Origin: Silene conica
Lineage: Eukaryota > Streptophyta > Magnoliopsida > Caryophyllales > Caryophyllaceae
Assembly (NCBI GenBank): GCA_029255685.2
Contig: CM055314.2
Location: forward strand, 12,456,059-12,520,058
Length of the DNA stretch: 64,000 nucleotides
Direction: 5' to 3'
The position numbers and the translations under genes are program-made. Each line of letters begins with the position of its first letter. Position 1 is the first letter of the stretch. Positions 24,404 to 35,988 of the stretch are shown here, piece after piece. The notes under the pieces were generated by a model. The model did no database searches. It was not told the origin of the DNA and was given only the letters and a program-made list of their open reading frames with translations.

Positions 24404-27400
24404 ATGGATAGGAGTTGGATGTATGGAAAGCGAAATTTCCATTTTCTAGAACGGGTTGATGAATTTATCACGCATGCTATTGCACATCAAAAACTACTTG
24501 GGGATGAGAAGTCACTCATGTGTCCGTGTAGCGTATGTAAGAACCGGGTAAAGGTAAACTCTGAAACTATGCGGGAACATTTGCTAATGAAGGGGTTTAA
24601 ACCTGATTATCATGTATGGATATGGCATGGAGAGAAAGACAATGACATGGAAGGTACCTCAAATACTATAAATGAGAAGAACAAGTTTGATAATGTGGAT
24701 GAATTTGAGATGCATGGTTTGGAGTTCAATAATATTCCGATTAATGTGGACAATGATAACGATGATAGTCATGATGAGAAAAACAACGTAGAGGGTGAGA
24801 ATATTGATAGAATGATGGATGATTTAGAAAAAGATTTCATACAATGTCCAGAAATGTTCCAAACGCTAGTTGATGATTCTAAAACGCCATTATATCCGGG
24901 CTCCAAATTCTCCCGTTTATCAGCTGTGTTGAAATTGTATACCTTAAAAGCGGGGAATAGATGGAGTGATAAGAGTTTTACCGCTTTAGTGCAACTTTTA
25001 TCAGAAATGTTGCCAGAGGGTAATGAGCTTCCATCTAATACTTATCGATGTAAGAAAGTATTGTGTCCATTGGCTACGAGTTACAAAAAAATTCATGCAT
25101 GCCCAAATGACTGCATTTTGTTCTGGAAAGATTATAGTGACTTAGACGAGTGTCCACGATGTAAAGCAGCGAGGTACAAGAAGAAAGGGAGCCCAATCAA
25201 GGTCTTATGGTATTTGCCAATTATACCAAGGCTTATGAGGTTTTTTTCAAATCCAAAGGATGCAGAATATATGGTGTGGCATCATCAAGAGAGAAATAAA
25301 GATGGTAAACTACGACATGTGGCAGATGCACCCCAATGGAGAACAATTGATAGAACCTTTCCTGATTTTGGTGGAGAGCCTAGGAATTTAAGACTGGGGC
25401 TTTGTACTGATGGAATAAATCCTTTTGGGACTCTTAGTACCCAACATAGCAGTTGGCCAGTAATGCTAATAATTTACAATCTGCCTCCTTGGCTTACAAC
25501 AAAGAGTAAGTATATTTTACTTACGCTCCTAATATCGGGTCCTAAACAACCTGGTAATGACATAGACGTATATTTGGCGCCACTAATAGAAGACTTGAAG
25601 TTGTTATGGAATGTTGGTGTGAGGGTGTTTGATGCAGCTACTGGCTCACACTTTCAAATGCGTGCTATGCTATATTGTACAATTAATGATTTCCCGGCTT
25701 ATGGAAACCTCTCTGGTTATAGGCTAAAGACTGCGAAGGGGTGCCCCGTTTGTTGTGATGACACTGAATCTGAATGGTTGGAGAATTGCGGGAAATATGT
25801 GTACACGGGTAGTCGTCGATTTCTTCCCCAAAATCATCAATATCGTAAGAGAAAGAAGGCATTCTATGGAAAAACTGAGCACCGACCGCCTCCATTATTT
25901 TTGAGCGGGGTAGAGTATCACAAACGAGTTATGAATATCACCACAACATTTGGAAAACCGTACAAACCTCCACCAGATGGGGTGTACCACACAAAGAGGT
26001 CCATCTTTTGGGACCTACCATATTGGGAGCACTTGTCGGTTAGGCATTGTATTGATGTCATGCACGTAGAGAAGAATGTGTTTGATAGTATCATAGGCAC
26101 TTTGTTGAACATGCCTAATAAGACCAAGGATGGGGTCAAAGCTAGATATGACATGGTTGCTAGGGGGCGTGTCGAGGTAGAACCAGTTCAGAAGGGGCAA
26201 TGTACTTACTTACCCCCGACTTCCACTACTTTATCTAAGAAGGAGAAGGTGGCATTATGTGAGTCTTTAAAGGGCATGAAGGTACCGCATGGATATTCCT
26301 CCAACATAAGTCGTCTTGTGTCATTAAAAGATTTGAAGTTAGTGGGACTAAAATCTCATGATTGTCATGTTCTGTTGACACAGCTTCTCCCTGTGGCTAT
26401 TCGGTCCGTTTTACCTAAGCATGTTAGACAAGTGATCACTAAGCTTTGCATATTCTTTAGTGCAATTAATGCTAAGGACATTGATCCGGAGACTTTAGAT
26501 GAGCTACAAGCTGATGTTATTGTGACACTTTGCGAACTTGAAATGTACTTTCCCATCAGTTTTTTTGACATTATGGTTCACTTAATCATTCATTTGGTTA
26601 GAGAAATTAAACTTTGTGGCCCGGTGTTCCTCAGAAACATGTGGGCTATGGAGCGAGAGATGGGGACGTATAAGAGGCGAGTGAGGAATCGGTATCGACC
26701 TGAAGCTAGTATTGTTGAAGCGACTGTTGCTTGTGAGACACTTGGATTCTGCCAAGATTACATGACCACTGTGGAATATATCGGACTCCCTACCTCTAGG
26801 CATGAGGGACGACTTCAAGGGAAGGGTACTTTGGGGAAAAAGTTTATTACCGTTGACCGTGCTTGTTTTGATAAGGTGCATATGTATGTTTTGCAACACA
26901 TGACTGAAGTGCATCCATATTTAGTTGATCATTTTGCCTTCATAAAAAGACAAAATCCAAATAAACGTGAAGGTTGGTTGGTAAGTGAACAGAATCGGAC
27001 ATTTGTACACTGGTTTAAAGAGAAGGTGATGAGAGAGTTGTCAAACACAACACATAGCCTAAGTGAGAACTTAAGATGGTTAGCATATGGTCCTAAGCTC
27101 ACCATCAAATCTTATGAAGGGTATGATATTAACGGGTATTGCTTTTACACAAGTCGTCAGGATGCAAAAAGTACGATGCAAAATAGTGGTGTAACAGTTA
27201 TGGCATCGTCAGTTGAATATGTAGGAAAGGTTAAACAACCTGTAGATATAACAAAGCCTTACTATGGGGTAATTGAAGATATATGGGAGCTTGATTATCA
27301 TGATTTTTCAGTACCCTTATTTCGATGTAAGTGGGTCGATTGTGTCAAGGGAGTTAATGTTGATGATATGGGTTTCATTATAGTAGATTTCAATTGTTTA

Positions 27401-27655
27401 GGTCACAAAGACGACCTCTATATTCTAGCATCTCAAGCAAAGCAAATTTTCTATATTGAGGATCCTTTAGACAAGAAACAGTCAGTTGTCCGTAACGGTA
27501 AAAGACGCATTCTTGGTGTAGATGGTGTTGTTGATGAAGAAGATTATGATCAAGTTGATGAACTTTCTCCTTTTTCGACCACTTGCCAACAAGCGCAAGT
27601 ACTACGTGACGAAGTCTATATGCGAGATGACCATAATGAGGGAATTATGGTTTGA
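24404..27655 (+). CDS. tnp2-family (TNPD-like) CACTA transposase
   Basis: One uninterrupted frame of 1083 aa from the ATG reading MDRSWMYGKRN, a start typical of the family. It catalyses cut-and-paste excision and insertion of the CACTA element. Domains in order: an N-terminal transposase-associated Cys-rich domain (residues about 5-80, CPCSVCKN); an acidic linker; Cys motifs (CPNDC, CPRCKAARYKKKG); the tnp2 core (about 300-530, including PFGTLSTQHSSWPV, YNLPPW, CPVCCDD); the DUF4218-type region (about 640-790, SFFDIMVHLIIHLVREI); and a C-terminal DUF4216-type region (about 950-1040). No stop or frameshift seen. It is followed downstream by the second CACTA gene on the same strand. Confidence 0.95.
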   Translation: MDRSWMYGKRNFHFLERVDEFITHAIAHQKLLGDEKSLMCPCSVCKNRVKVNSETMREHLLMKGFKPDYHVWIWHGEKDNDMEGTSNTINEKNKFDNVDEFEMHGLEFNNIPINVDNDNDDSHDEKNNVEGENIDRMMDDLEKDFIQCPEMFQTLVDDSKTPLYPGSKFSRLSAVLKLYTLKAGNRWSDKSFTALVQLLSEMLPEGNELPSNTYRCKKVLCPLATSYKKIHACPNDCILFWKDYSDLDECPRCKAARYKKKGSPIKVLWYLPIIPRLMRFFSNPKDAEYMVWHHQERNKDGKLRHVADAPQWRTIDRTFPDFGGEPRNLRLGLCTDGINPFGTLSTQHSSWPVMLIIYNLPPWLTTKSKYILLTLLISGPKQPGNDIDVYLAPLIEDLKLLWNVGVRVFDAATGSHFQMRAMLYCTINDFPAYGNLSGYRLKTAKGCPVCCDDTESEWLENCGKYVYTGSRRFLPQNHQYRKRKKAFYGKTEHRPPPLFLSGVEYHKRVMNITTTFGKPYKPPPDGVYHTKRSIFWDLPYWEHLSVRHCIDVMHVEKNVFDSIIGTLLNMPNKTKDGVKARYDMVARGRVEVEPVQKGQCTYLPPTSTTLSKKEKVALCESLKGMKVPHGYSSNISRLVSLKDLKLVGLKSHDCHVLLTQLLPVAIRSVLPKHVRQVITKLCIFFSAINAKDIDPETLDELQADVIVTLCELEMYFPISFFDIMVHLIIHLVREIKLCGPVFLRNMWAMEREMGTYKRRVRNRYRPEASIVEATVACETLGFCQDYMTTVEYIGLPTSRHEGRLQGKGTLGKKFITVDRACFDKVHMYVLQHMTEVHPYLVDHFAFIKRQNPNKREGWLVSEQNRTFVHWFKEKVMRELSNTTHSLSENLRWLAYGPKLTIKSYEGYDINGYCFYTSRQDAKSTMQNSGVTVMASSVEYVGKVKQPVDITKPYYGVIEDIWELDYHDFSVPLFRCKWVDCVKGVNVDDMGFIIVDFNCLGHKDDLYILASQAKQIFYIEDPLDKKQSVVRNGKRRILGVDGVVDEEDYDQVDELSPFSTTCQQAQVLRDEVYMRDDHNEGIMV

Positions 27656-27962
27656 CTACTTCAAATAATAGATAATATCCTTGGCTGATTTTTGAACTAG
27701 TTTGTAGACGGTTATGTCATTCATTGGGAACTTTCAACTTTCAATAGAAACTTTTTACTTTTAATTTAATCTATCTATTGCACCGTTGCGATGGTTTTAT
27801 TTGTAACTTCATCTACTCTAGATACCCTCTTGCTCGGCTTTTGATCTATTCTACTATATGGCACTTTCTGATTTTTATCCTTGACTCGTAGACATTCCTT
27901 GAGTCGTAGACATGTCCCTTATTTGGATAATATCCTTGACTCGTCATTTTTATCCTTGACTC

Positions 27963-28187
27963 GTCATTTTCAGGTCTGATTTCAGTCTGGTTGGGGTCTG
28001 ATTTAGGCGTCTTTTTAGGCCTGATTGTAGGCGTCTTTCAGGTCAGTTCCCACGTCACTTTAAGGTCTGTTTTGAAGTTTGAATTCACGCCTATAGTGGG
28101 TCTGTTCGGGTCTGTGTTCAACGCCATTTTCAGGTCCGTTTCAAGTCTGTTTAAGGGTCTGTTCAGGTCTGGATTTCTGGTCTGTTC
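27963..28187 (+). repeat. 225-bp tandem duplication, copy 1
   Basis: Near-identical to 28327-28551, offset 364 bp. It is built of degenerate TTTCAGGTCTG-type units. Open frames across it are a by-product of the repeat. Confidence 0.88.
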
Positions 28188-28326
28188 TGCACGTTATTAT
28201 GGGTCTGTTGCAGTCCGTTTTATGCATCTGTTTCAGGCCAGTTTCACGCTCTTTTTCAGGTCTGATTTCACGTTATTTCTGGTCCATTTCGAGTCTTTCA
28301 ACGTCATTTTCAGGTGTGATATTTGC

Positions 28327-28551
28327 GTCATTTTCAGGTCTGATTTCAGTCTGGTTGGGGTCTGATTTAGGCGTCTTTTTAGGCCTGATTGTAGGCGTCT
28401 TTCAGGTCAGTTCCCACGTCACTTTAAGGTCTGTTTTGAAGTTTGAATTCACGCCTATAGTGGGTCTGTTCGGGTCTGTGTTCAACGCCATTTTCAGGTC
28501 CGTTTCAAGTCTGTTTAAGGGTCTGTTCAGGTCTGGATTTCTGGTCTGTTC
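28327..28551 (+). repeat. 225-bp tandem duplication, copy 2
   Basis: Second copy of 27963-28187. Its bases 28488-28520 also occur inverted at 29245-29277. Confidence 0.88.
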
Positions 28552-28568
28552 AGGCCTCGAGTTCTTAC

Positions 28569-28760
28569 CTTTGGATTAGGGGTTACAATACCATCTTTTA
28601 CAATAAAAAGATCATTAAGTGAAAGTGACTGAGAAGTTTTGCCGTGTTTTAGGAAAGCTGCGCCATTCTCATTCAAATCCCTTGCCATTTTGTCATACAT
28701 TCTGGTTCTTTGTTCCATGTTTGAGATGGGAGCACCTGTAACCAAGATTCCAGAATGCAT
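28569..28760 (-). pseudogene. Captured host exon (unknown gene) inside the CACTA element
   Basis: A 192-bp (64-codon) open exon on the - strand with a TTTAGCAG acceptor before it and AAG|GTAAGA donor after it. It is read antisense to both transposition genes. The product segment starts MHSGILVTGAPISNMEQ and contains LNENGAAFLKHGKTSQS. I do not recognise the family. The splice-site framing and opposite orientation suggest a transduplicated host exon, not a transposon gene. Confidence 0.5.
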
Positions 28761-29244
28761 CTGCTAAACAGCTTTATTTCTTTCTTTCTAATTAACATCA
28801 TCCCTTTAACAAAGTTGCATTTGACATTAAACACAAGCACAGACAATTCACAAAAAATAGCAGCGCAATTTTCTTAGAACATTATAAGGAAATCGCCACC
28901 CAATCTAGAACACCATTTATGGTTCCTGATTCGACATACCAAACCACATGTTTTCCGTAAGGACACAGCATTACAAGACCAGACAGTATAAGTTACCCCT
29001 ACATGGCTACATTGTACCACTCTATTACACGGGTTTCTTTTTTCCCATTACTAAAGTGTTACACCTCCAGACACTACAGAAAACAGACCAGGAACCTCCG
29101 ACATAGGAGTAGATCACAACATTATTAGCCCAGTGCTTTAAAAAGTGCTGCTACCAATGGTTTAGGTAGGGAGTTAATGTATGCAGCCTTACCCATGTAT
29201 CAAACACAAAGAAGTTGATTCCTAGTGATCTATAACAAAAATTG

Positions 29245-29277
29245 CCTTAAACAGACTTGAAACGGACCTGAAAATGG
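29245..29277 (-). repeat. 33-bp inverted copy of the tandem-duplicated unit
   Basis: The reverse complement matches 28124-28156 and 28488-28520 exactly by eye. It lies about 115 bp before the ATG of the second gene. Confidence 0.9.
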
Positions 29278-29391
29278 TTCTTTTCCCTATAGCAAGCCTA
29301 TGTTACTACTTTGTAATTTATTCTAAAAATTTCATTTACTTTTTGTGTTCAGTGGTTCTGCCTAGGCCTGCTCTACAGTAGTTCTTATGCT

Positions 29392-32300
29392 ATGGGTAAA
29401 GAAGGAGATAAAGAAGGAGATAAAGATTCACATCCAAAAAAGAAGACAAGGGGTCCGTCAACGGGAAAAACATTTGAAGAGATTCTTAGTAGTATTGAGA
29501 GTGTAGCAAACCAAGCAAAAGGTGATAAAAAAGAGCTACTACATATTGAGTTTAATAAGTATGGTCAAGCTTACGGGCGATGGTTGAAGACATTTCGTAC
29601 TGATATGGGAAAGTTGGCGCGAAATATCAAGATCACTAAAAGTTGGATAGATGTAACAAAAGGCGAGAAAAGTACAATGTGGTGTTGTGTGAAGGTAGGA
29701 AATTAATACCATTATGATAATTTGATTTAAAATATCAATATTGATTATTACTTGAATTTATACTTTTTTTTCTCAGAAAACATGGAATCTCGAGGACGAC
29801 AAAGAAAAGTTGGTTTTAAGGATTCTGCGTAATAGATTTAGGGATTGGAAGTCGAGGCTGACAAATACCTACATTTTCCCTAAAGAGAGGTCTGATGACG
29901 GAGAACAAAATTCTGACGACGAAGAAGAAAAGTCAGAAAAGTCTGATGATGGAGAATTGGCTATTAAAAGTCCAGTTGGAAAGTACAAACAACTCACGCA
30001 AGAGGACTGGGACGAGTTTGTTAAGCAGCGCATGAGTCCTGAACACAAGGTTACTGTGCATCATTGTTTACTGATTGATTAACTATATGCATCTTTATTT
30101 TTATACTTTATTGATTGGTTTGATCAGTGACATATTTGAGTGTTTTGATTATAGGAAAAGAGGAAAAAGGCTCAAAATGCGCAGAAGCATAATGTACATC
30201 CACATTTTTTGGGTAGAGCTGGGTATGTAGGCAAGCAAGATAAATGGTATGAAGAAGAAATTCAGAAAGAGACGGAGAATCAACCTAATCAAGAACCCTC
30301 TCTTACCCAGCAATCGGTCGTGCAACGTCTTAATAATCGAGGTTATGCTTGGATTAAAGCACATACCCCGCCGACTACTATTAGTGGTAGTGCTCAAGCA
30401 TCACCAAATTTGCAAAAAGTTATTGATGAATATGTAAGTTCATTCTAAACAAATTAATATGTTTTCTTATTAATTGGATTTCTTATTATTGCATTGTATC
30501 ATTATTGTTTCTTCATTACAGGAGATTTGGAAGGAAAAGGAGAAAAATGGGGAGTTTGTTCCTTCCAGATTTGAGGATGCGTTGGTGAAAGCATTAGGGA
30601 AACCGGAGCACAATGGTAGGACGAGAGGAGTTGGTGGCTCAGTTGGTCTCCAAAGTTATTTTGGAAAATCACGGTGTCGAGATAATATTGGAAAGCGGTA
30701 TACGGATGATGAAATCAACTTGCTTATTGAGAAGGCGAAGCATGAAGCTGTGGAGCAAATGTATGCACTGGTTGAAAAGAAGGTAGCTGAAGCTATGAGA
30801 AATGGTGGTAAATTGTTAGCATCTGAGGCTACTTTTGAGAATTTGCCAAAGAACCACTCTCCTAATGAACATGGTCATAGTAGTTGCCATTCAGCCCATC
30901 TAAGTGACCCATTCATCGAATTAAAGGTAAGTTATCGTCAAAAACATTTTATACAAAAATATTTCTGACATTTTTGCACAACACACCATTGATCCTGACA
31001 ATGTCTTAGGAGAGAGTTCCTTGTCGACTTGCTACCAATGAAGACGGAGAACTGATTATTGTTGCACACGGGATGGTTGCACCATGGGTTGAAGGCAGAA
31101 AGGTACACAACACACCATTGATCAAGGAGAACGCCCATGTGTCCATCGATAAAGTTATTAAAGCTGGCGCACAACTTCCATGTCCATGGAATGGATTTAG
31201 TACGGTTGGAGAAGTGGAAGGGAGTTTTGCACAATGGCCGAAAACCTTGATTTTTTTAGGTGACGACGAGGTAACAGTTTGTTAATTCTCGCTCCTATTG
31301 TCACTGTAATGCTATTGTTGTACTTATGCTATTATTTTTATTATTAGGTCAATAAAGAAGAAAAGACTCGAAAGAGAAAAGCCAAGTCGAAAGATACTAA
31401 AGAATCCGGCAATAAGCTTCAAAAGAAGGTAGTTTAGTTCAATTATATTTATTTTATCCTTAGTTGCCACTAATGTTGCATTTTGGTTGTTTTATCTACT
31501 CTCATTATGTTATAATAGGCAGTAGAACTTGGAAAGGACAAGGGGAAACCAAGGACATGTGAAGAAGATGACGAAGAAGTGGCCCCTCTTAGTGAAGAAG
31601 AAGTTAAAACCTTGAGTCATCACTGCAAGATCTTAGAAGAGAAGTTGTGCTCCCTGTCAACCACTACATGCCCCAAAATTGTTATTAATGCCTCGGTATT
31701 TAATTACACAGAGAATAATGATGTTGAATGTCATTTGACCGTCGTTGAAATTAGGCAGATGTTCCGATATCAATGGCTAAATGTTGTTATGCTTCAAGCT
31801 TGGGGAAGGTATACGTACGAACCTATTTAATTTATTGGTGTTTTTTGTTCACTGATAGTTTGGTTACTAATTTCCTCACTTTTTAATGATGGAAATTGTA
31901 GTTTCTTGTATCAGTGTGCAACTACAATCGAAAACACTGATTTAGTTGCATACTTGTGCCCCGTGAAACTCGTGGAGTATATGTATTGTCCAAAACAATG
32001 TGAAGCGTATATTGCCCATGCTATGAAAATTCAAGAAGATAAGAAATATATCATGGGAGCATTTTTCCAAGGGTGAGTGTTGATGACTTTAAATTAAAGT
32101 TTGAGTTTTTTTTCACTTGCTTCATGTGGATATCTGACATATGTGTTTTGATTACAGTAATCATTGGATGTTAGTCGTGGTTTGCGTGGCATTGAACACG
32201 ATGTATATTTTGGACTCACGACAACGGGATCAAAAGAAGATTGGCATAAAAGAGGTTCTTGAAGGTGGTTGGCTACTATATTGTGCGTATGGAGGACGAC

Positions 32301-33015
32301 GCAGCTATAGTAGTAAAAGTACTAAACTACATATCAAACACATCCGGGTACGTAACTAAAGTTGTTTATGGAATATGTGAAGGCATTCTTATTCTAGCTA
32401 GGGTGATGTCTGTTTTATATTAGGAATTAACTCTTGTTGTTGTCTATGTTTTGAATTAAGTTTTTGCGCCATCATAGTTTATGACGGTCACAAGCAAAAC
32501 GGGTTGCTTTATTTTAATATTAAGAATGTTATTTTTAGTTATGATCTATCTCAATTCTCAATATTTGCTGTTGTGCCTTTGGTTTTATTTATTCTTAAAA
32601 CATGTATGTGACTTGAGATATGTTATCGCAATACCTCATGTGTTAATTTGTATTGTTAAAATGTAACATTGTTATATGTAAATGAAAACCACTAATACTT
32701 TTATTTTTTTTTTAACTTTAGTGTCCGCAACAACCAGAAGATTATGAGTGTGGTTATTATGTTATGAAATGGATGTATGACATAACATTCTACCATTGTA
32801 AACTTGCGGAGATCGACTTTGAAAAGGTAATTCAATCTTGCTTTTAGCTTTTCATTGTCAATTTTCGTTCTTCATTTACATTTATTTTTAATATAATATT
32901 TATTTTGATCGATAAAATGCAGAAAATTGCAGATTCACAGGTGTCAATGACGGATTTGAATGTGATGAGAGAAGTTTGGGCTAGTAAATGTTTAGATAAT
33001 TTACGTTTACAATAG
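29392..33015 (+). CDS. Second CACTA gene: TNPA-like N-terminus fused to Ulp1-type cysteine protease
   Basis: Eleven exons, all with GT-AG borders, give one frame of 816 aa: 29392-29694, 29777-30049, 30155-30433, 30522-30926, 31010-31270, 31348-31428, 31519-31808, 31902-32072, 32158-32347, 32722-32826, 32923-33015. The N-terminal half resembles plant Ptta/En/Spm accessory transposase proteins (FEEILSSIES, RDWKSRLTN, acidic stretches, a coiled coil near 30700). Residues about 640-800 are a C48 (Ulp1/SENP) protease. The catalytic His is in GNHWM (690), Asp in ILDSR (707), Gln in CPQQP and Cys in DYECGYY (761), with usual spacing. The family removes SUMO-like modifiers. No disabling change seen. 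Exon borders were inferred by eye. Confidence 0.88.
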
Positions 33016-33284
33016 ATTAACTTAGTAATAACTATGACTTTTGGTGGATTGTTACTAGCTAGGTTAGATTGTATTATGAACGTTTTTAAAACGTTGGGTG
33101 TTATGTTGGATTGGAGTTTGCTGGAACGAATGAACGTTGTTGGTGCAAAGGGAATGTATATTGTCCTTTGGTTGAATATCTTAATGCAGGTGGTTTTAAA
33201 TTTTTGGCGTTTTGGTTTTACAGGGAGGTGCTGCCGAAATTTCGGTAGCGGATTTTTTTTTTTAAAAAATATAAAAATATTTTG

Positions 33285-33795
33285 CATCGGTTCATAAAAC
33301 AAATGACGCAAATGATAAACAGTAATTGCATCGTTTTTGAACAGAACTGACGCAAAAAGTAAGAGCAAAAGCGTCAGTTGCAGACAAAGTTGACGCAAAT
33401 AACGCATCATGTGGCGCTAAAATAGCTTACCAAATACATCAGTTCTCTTATAAATAACGCAAAAAGCTACTTAAAAGCGTCGGTTCTGTTATTAACCGAC
33501 GTATATACTATTGAATATGGCGCTAAAAAAAGTATCAAATACATCAGTTCAAAGGAAACTGACGCAAAAAAGGGGTTATTTGCGTCAGTTCTACTACCTT
33601 TTGCGTCGGTTCTTTTAATAGAACTGATGTATTTGACTGACTATTTACGTCAGTTTTGGGTAGGAACCGACGCAAATAGCAACTTTTTGCGTCAGTTCTG
33701 GAACTGATGTTTCATGAAACGTCCCCTCTTTATACGTCACTACTAGAACCGACGCAATACCTCTCCTAGAACTGACGCAATAGAGGATTTTCGTA
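33285..33795. repeat. Right subterminal repeats of the inner CACTA element
   Basis: More than a dozen diverged copies of TTGCGTCAGTTCT / AGAACTGACGCAA in both orientations up to the right terminus. Confidence 0.85.
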
Positions 33796-35979
33796 GTAGT
33801 GCCAGGAGATCGTCACCAGGCTGGATCTAGGCGTCACCACCCCGAGCAGTGGCCCAGAGATACTGGATCTGGACTCATCCGTGTTTGGAGCATCGCAGTC
33901 CAGACCAATTCAGCCTGCAAGTAATCCTACGCCTTGTTTTCCCCCTGGGACTGACCCTTTGATTTTTTCAGGTACCCCTCCGCAGCCTACCATCGGACGA
34001 ACGCCGGAGATCTCAGTAGGGGCAGCACCCGTGAACCAGCCCAGCGTTGGAGGGTGGCAAGGAGGAGTACCAGCGCAGTCGGCAGTGGGTTGGCATCCAG
34101 GACCAGGCTTCAGTTCATTTGTAGCAGCCAGTGAGTCAGCCGCAGGCCCTTGGGGAAGAGCCCCTCTAGGCTTTCTTCCTCCGCCAGTCAACCCGACCTC
34201 AGGCCCCTGGGGAGGAGCCCCTCCAGGCTTCCTCCCTCCGCCAGTCAATCCATTCCCTGGAGTAGGCAGTCTCTCAGACCAGCGCTACCAGGAGTTGAAA
34301 GACATGATCACCAAGATACCTGGCATGCCAAGGCCCATGGAGAAAGCTTCCCAGGACAGTTATGCAGATTCACCATTCATCGACAATATTGCCTTGATCA
34401 ATGTGCCCAAGGGGTTTGTGCCACCAACCATGACACTATATGATGGTACGGCCGACCCTCTGGACCACATAAATCAGTATAAGCAGAAAATGATGGTGGT
34501 AACCGCAACCGGAGCACTTAAGGAAGCCTGCATGTGCAAAGGATTTGGGTCAACCCTCTCCGGTGCAGCCCTGCACTGGTTTGTGGGATTGCCCAATCGC
34601 AGCATCTCCTCCTTCGCAGATCTGGTTAATGCTTTTAATCAGCAGTTCGCTAGTAGCATGAAACCAGAGAAGCAGACCAGCGATCTATACAAAATTGTTC
34701 AAGGATTCGAGGAAACCACTCGAGATTATCTCACCAGGTTCAACAAGGAAAAGGTTGCCATCCCGCATTGTGATGTACCCACTGCCATTGAAGCCTTCCG
34801 CAGGGGGTTACATCACGATTCAGACCTGTACAAGCAATTGACAATGCACCCATGCACTGCCTTTGCTGATGTACAGGCCCAGGCAGTTGCAGCCATGAGG
34901 CTGGAAGAAGACGCTGCCTCCAGAAGAAGTACCTACGACACAGAACCTGTGTCTAGGAAAGCACCAGTAGAAAAAAGGAATGAAAGATCAAAGCCCTACA
35001 GCAAGCCAGTAAGCAAAGTATCCGAGAGCATCGGTGGGAAAAACGATGTAGATCCACCTCCGAAGGTCAGTGAGTATGGTTTTACCACCGGAATAGCTGG
35101 CTTGCTAAAGGCCTTGAAAGAACTCAAAGGAGTCAGGAGGCCAAAGAAGAGAGAGGAGCGGCTCAACGACCGCCGTGATGCTAGTAAAAAATGTGAATTT
35201 CATGATGACATAGGTCATACCACGGACGAATGTTACACCCTCAGAAAGGAGGTCCGATTCCAGTATGACCGAGGCAACTTGGACCATCTGCTCCCAGAGA
35301 AGTCCACCAGAGTCAACGCAGCCAGCCAGGTGCAGCCTTCACCAGCTCCTCCCTGCAATAGAATTGTCAATGTCATTACCGGAGGATCAGAGCTGTGTGG
35401 GCTCACCTACTCAGCAACTAAGAGACGTGTAACTGCAGCAAAGGGAGACAAGCCAGAATCATCATGCAGAATAGCAAGGCAGGACCTCCCAGCAGTAACC
35501 TTTGATGAAACTGACGCAGAAGCTGTACCAGAGCAGCATCATGATGCCCTGATTATCACATTGAACATTGGAAATTGTGAGGTCAGGAAGGTCATGGTAG
35601 ACACAGGCAGCTCCGTCAACCTACTAATGCTGGAAGCACTAAAGAGTATGGGATTTGACGAGAAAGACCTGACAAAGAAAGCTATTGCTCTGGTCGGATT
35701 CAGTGGAGAAACGGCGCATACCCTAGGGGAAATCACCATCCCCACCTACGCCGGAGGGCTGAACAAACAGGTAAGGTACTTAGTTATTGATGGTCCTACA
35801 ATGTTATTCTTGGCAGGCCCAGGATCCACGAAATGCGAGCAATCCCGTCAACGTATCACCAGTGCCTGAAGTTTCCTACACCGTGGGGAGTTCAGGAGAT
35901 ACAGGGAGACCAGGAGGAGGCCAAGGATTGTTACAAAGTAGCTCTCAAAAGGACCACCAAACCACCAGCCGCCAGAGCA

Positions 35980-35988
35980 TAGCAATTA
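35980..35988 (+). promoter_or_regulatory. Candidate stop-codon readthrough site (Tat copy B)
   Basis: TAG CAA TTA, identical to copy A. The pol frame continues from 35983 in the same phase as the family gag-protease frame. Confidence 0.6.

Larger units (their letters stand above)
22471..33801 (+). mobile_element. Complete, probably autonomous CACTA (En/Spm) element with Ulp1-type second gene
   Basis: 11,331 bp. It starts CACTAGTACAAAAACACCC and ends with TAGTAGTG; the inverse of the end reads CACTACTACGAAAATCC. The imperfect terminal repeat extends about 28 bp through TATTGCGTC. The 3-bp duplication CCA is at 22468-22470 and 33802-33804, and copy A gives the empty site. Dense GCGTCAGTT subterminal repeats lie at both ends. 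It encodes a tnp2-family transposase and an 11-exon second gene, both open. It is nested in a retrotransposon that itself has nearly identical LTRs, so this is the youngest layer of the stack. Confidence 0.96.
21998..35979 (+). pseudogene. gag: gag-protease of Tat copy B, split by the CACTA element and frameshifted
   Basis: ATG at 21998. The frame runs to 22470, then continues at 33805 once the CACTA element and one CCA duplication are skipped. It shows the same proline-rich N-terminus, gag core, CEFHDDIGHTTDEC knuckle and VDTGSS protease active site as copy A. Between 35796 and 35797 seven bases present in A are missing. This shifts the frame just before the VILGRPW motif and gives an early stop at about 35869. 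The shared gag-protease stop of the family is at 35980-35982. Confidence 0.93.

Noticed and set aside
27991..28579. Two overlapping frames of about 125 codons with shared sequence
   Set aside because: They arise from a 225-bp tandem duplication of TTTCAGGTCTG-type repeats; no domain and no start context.
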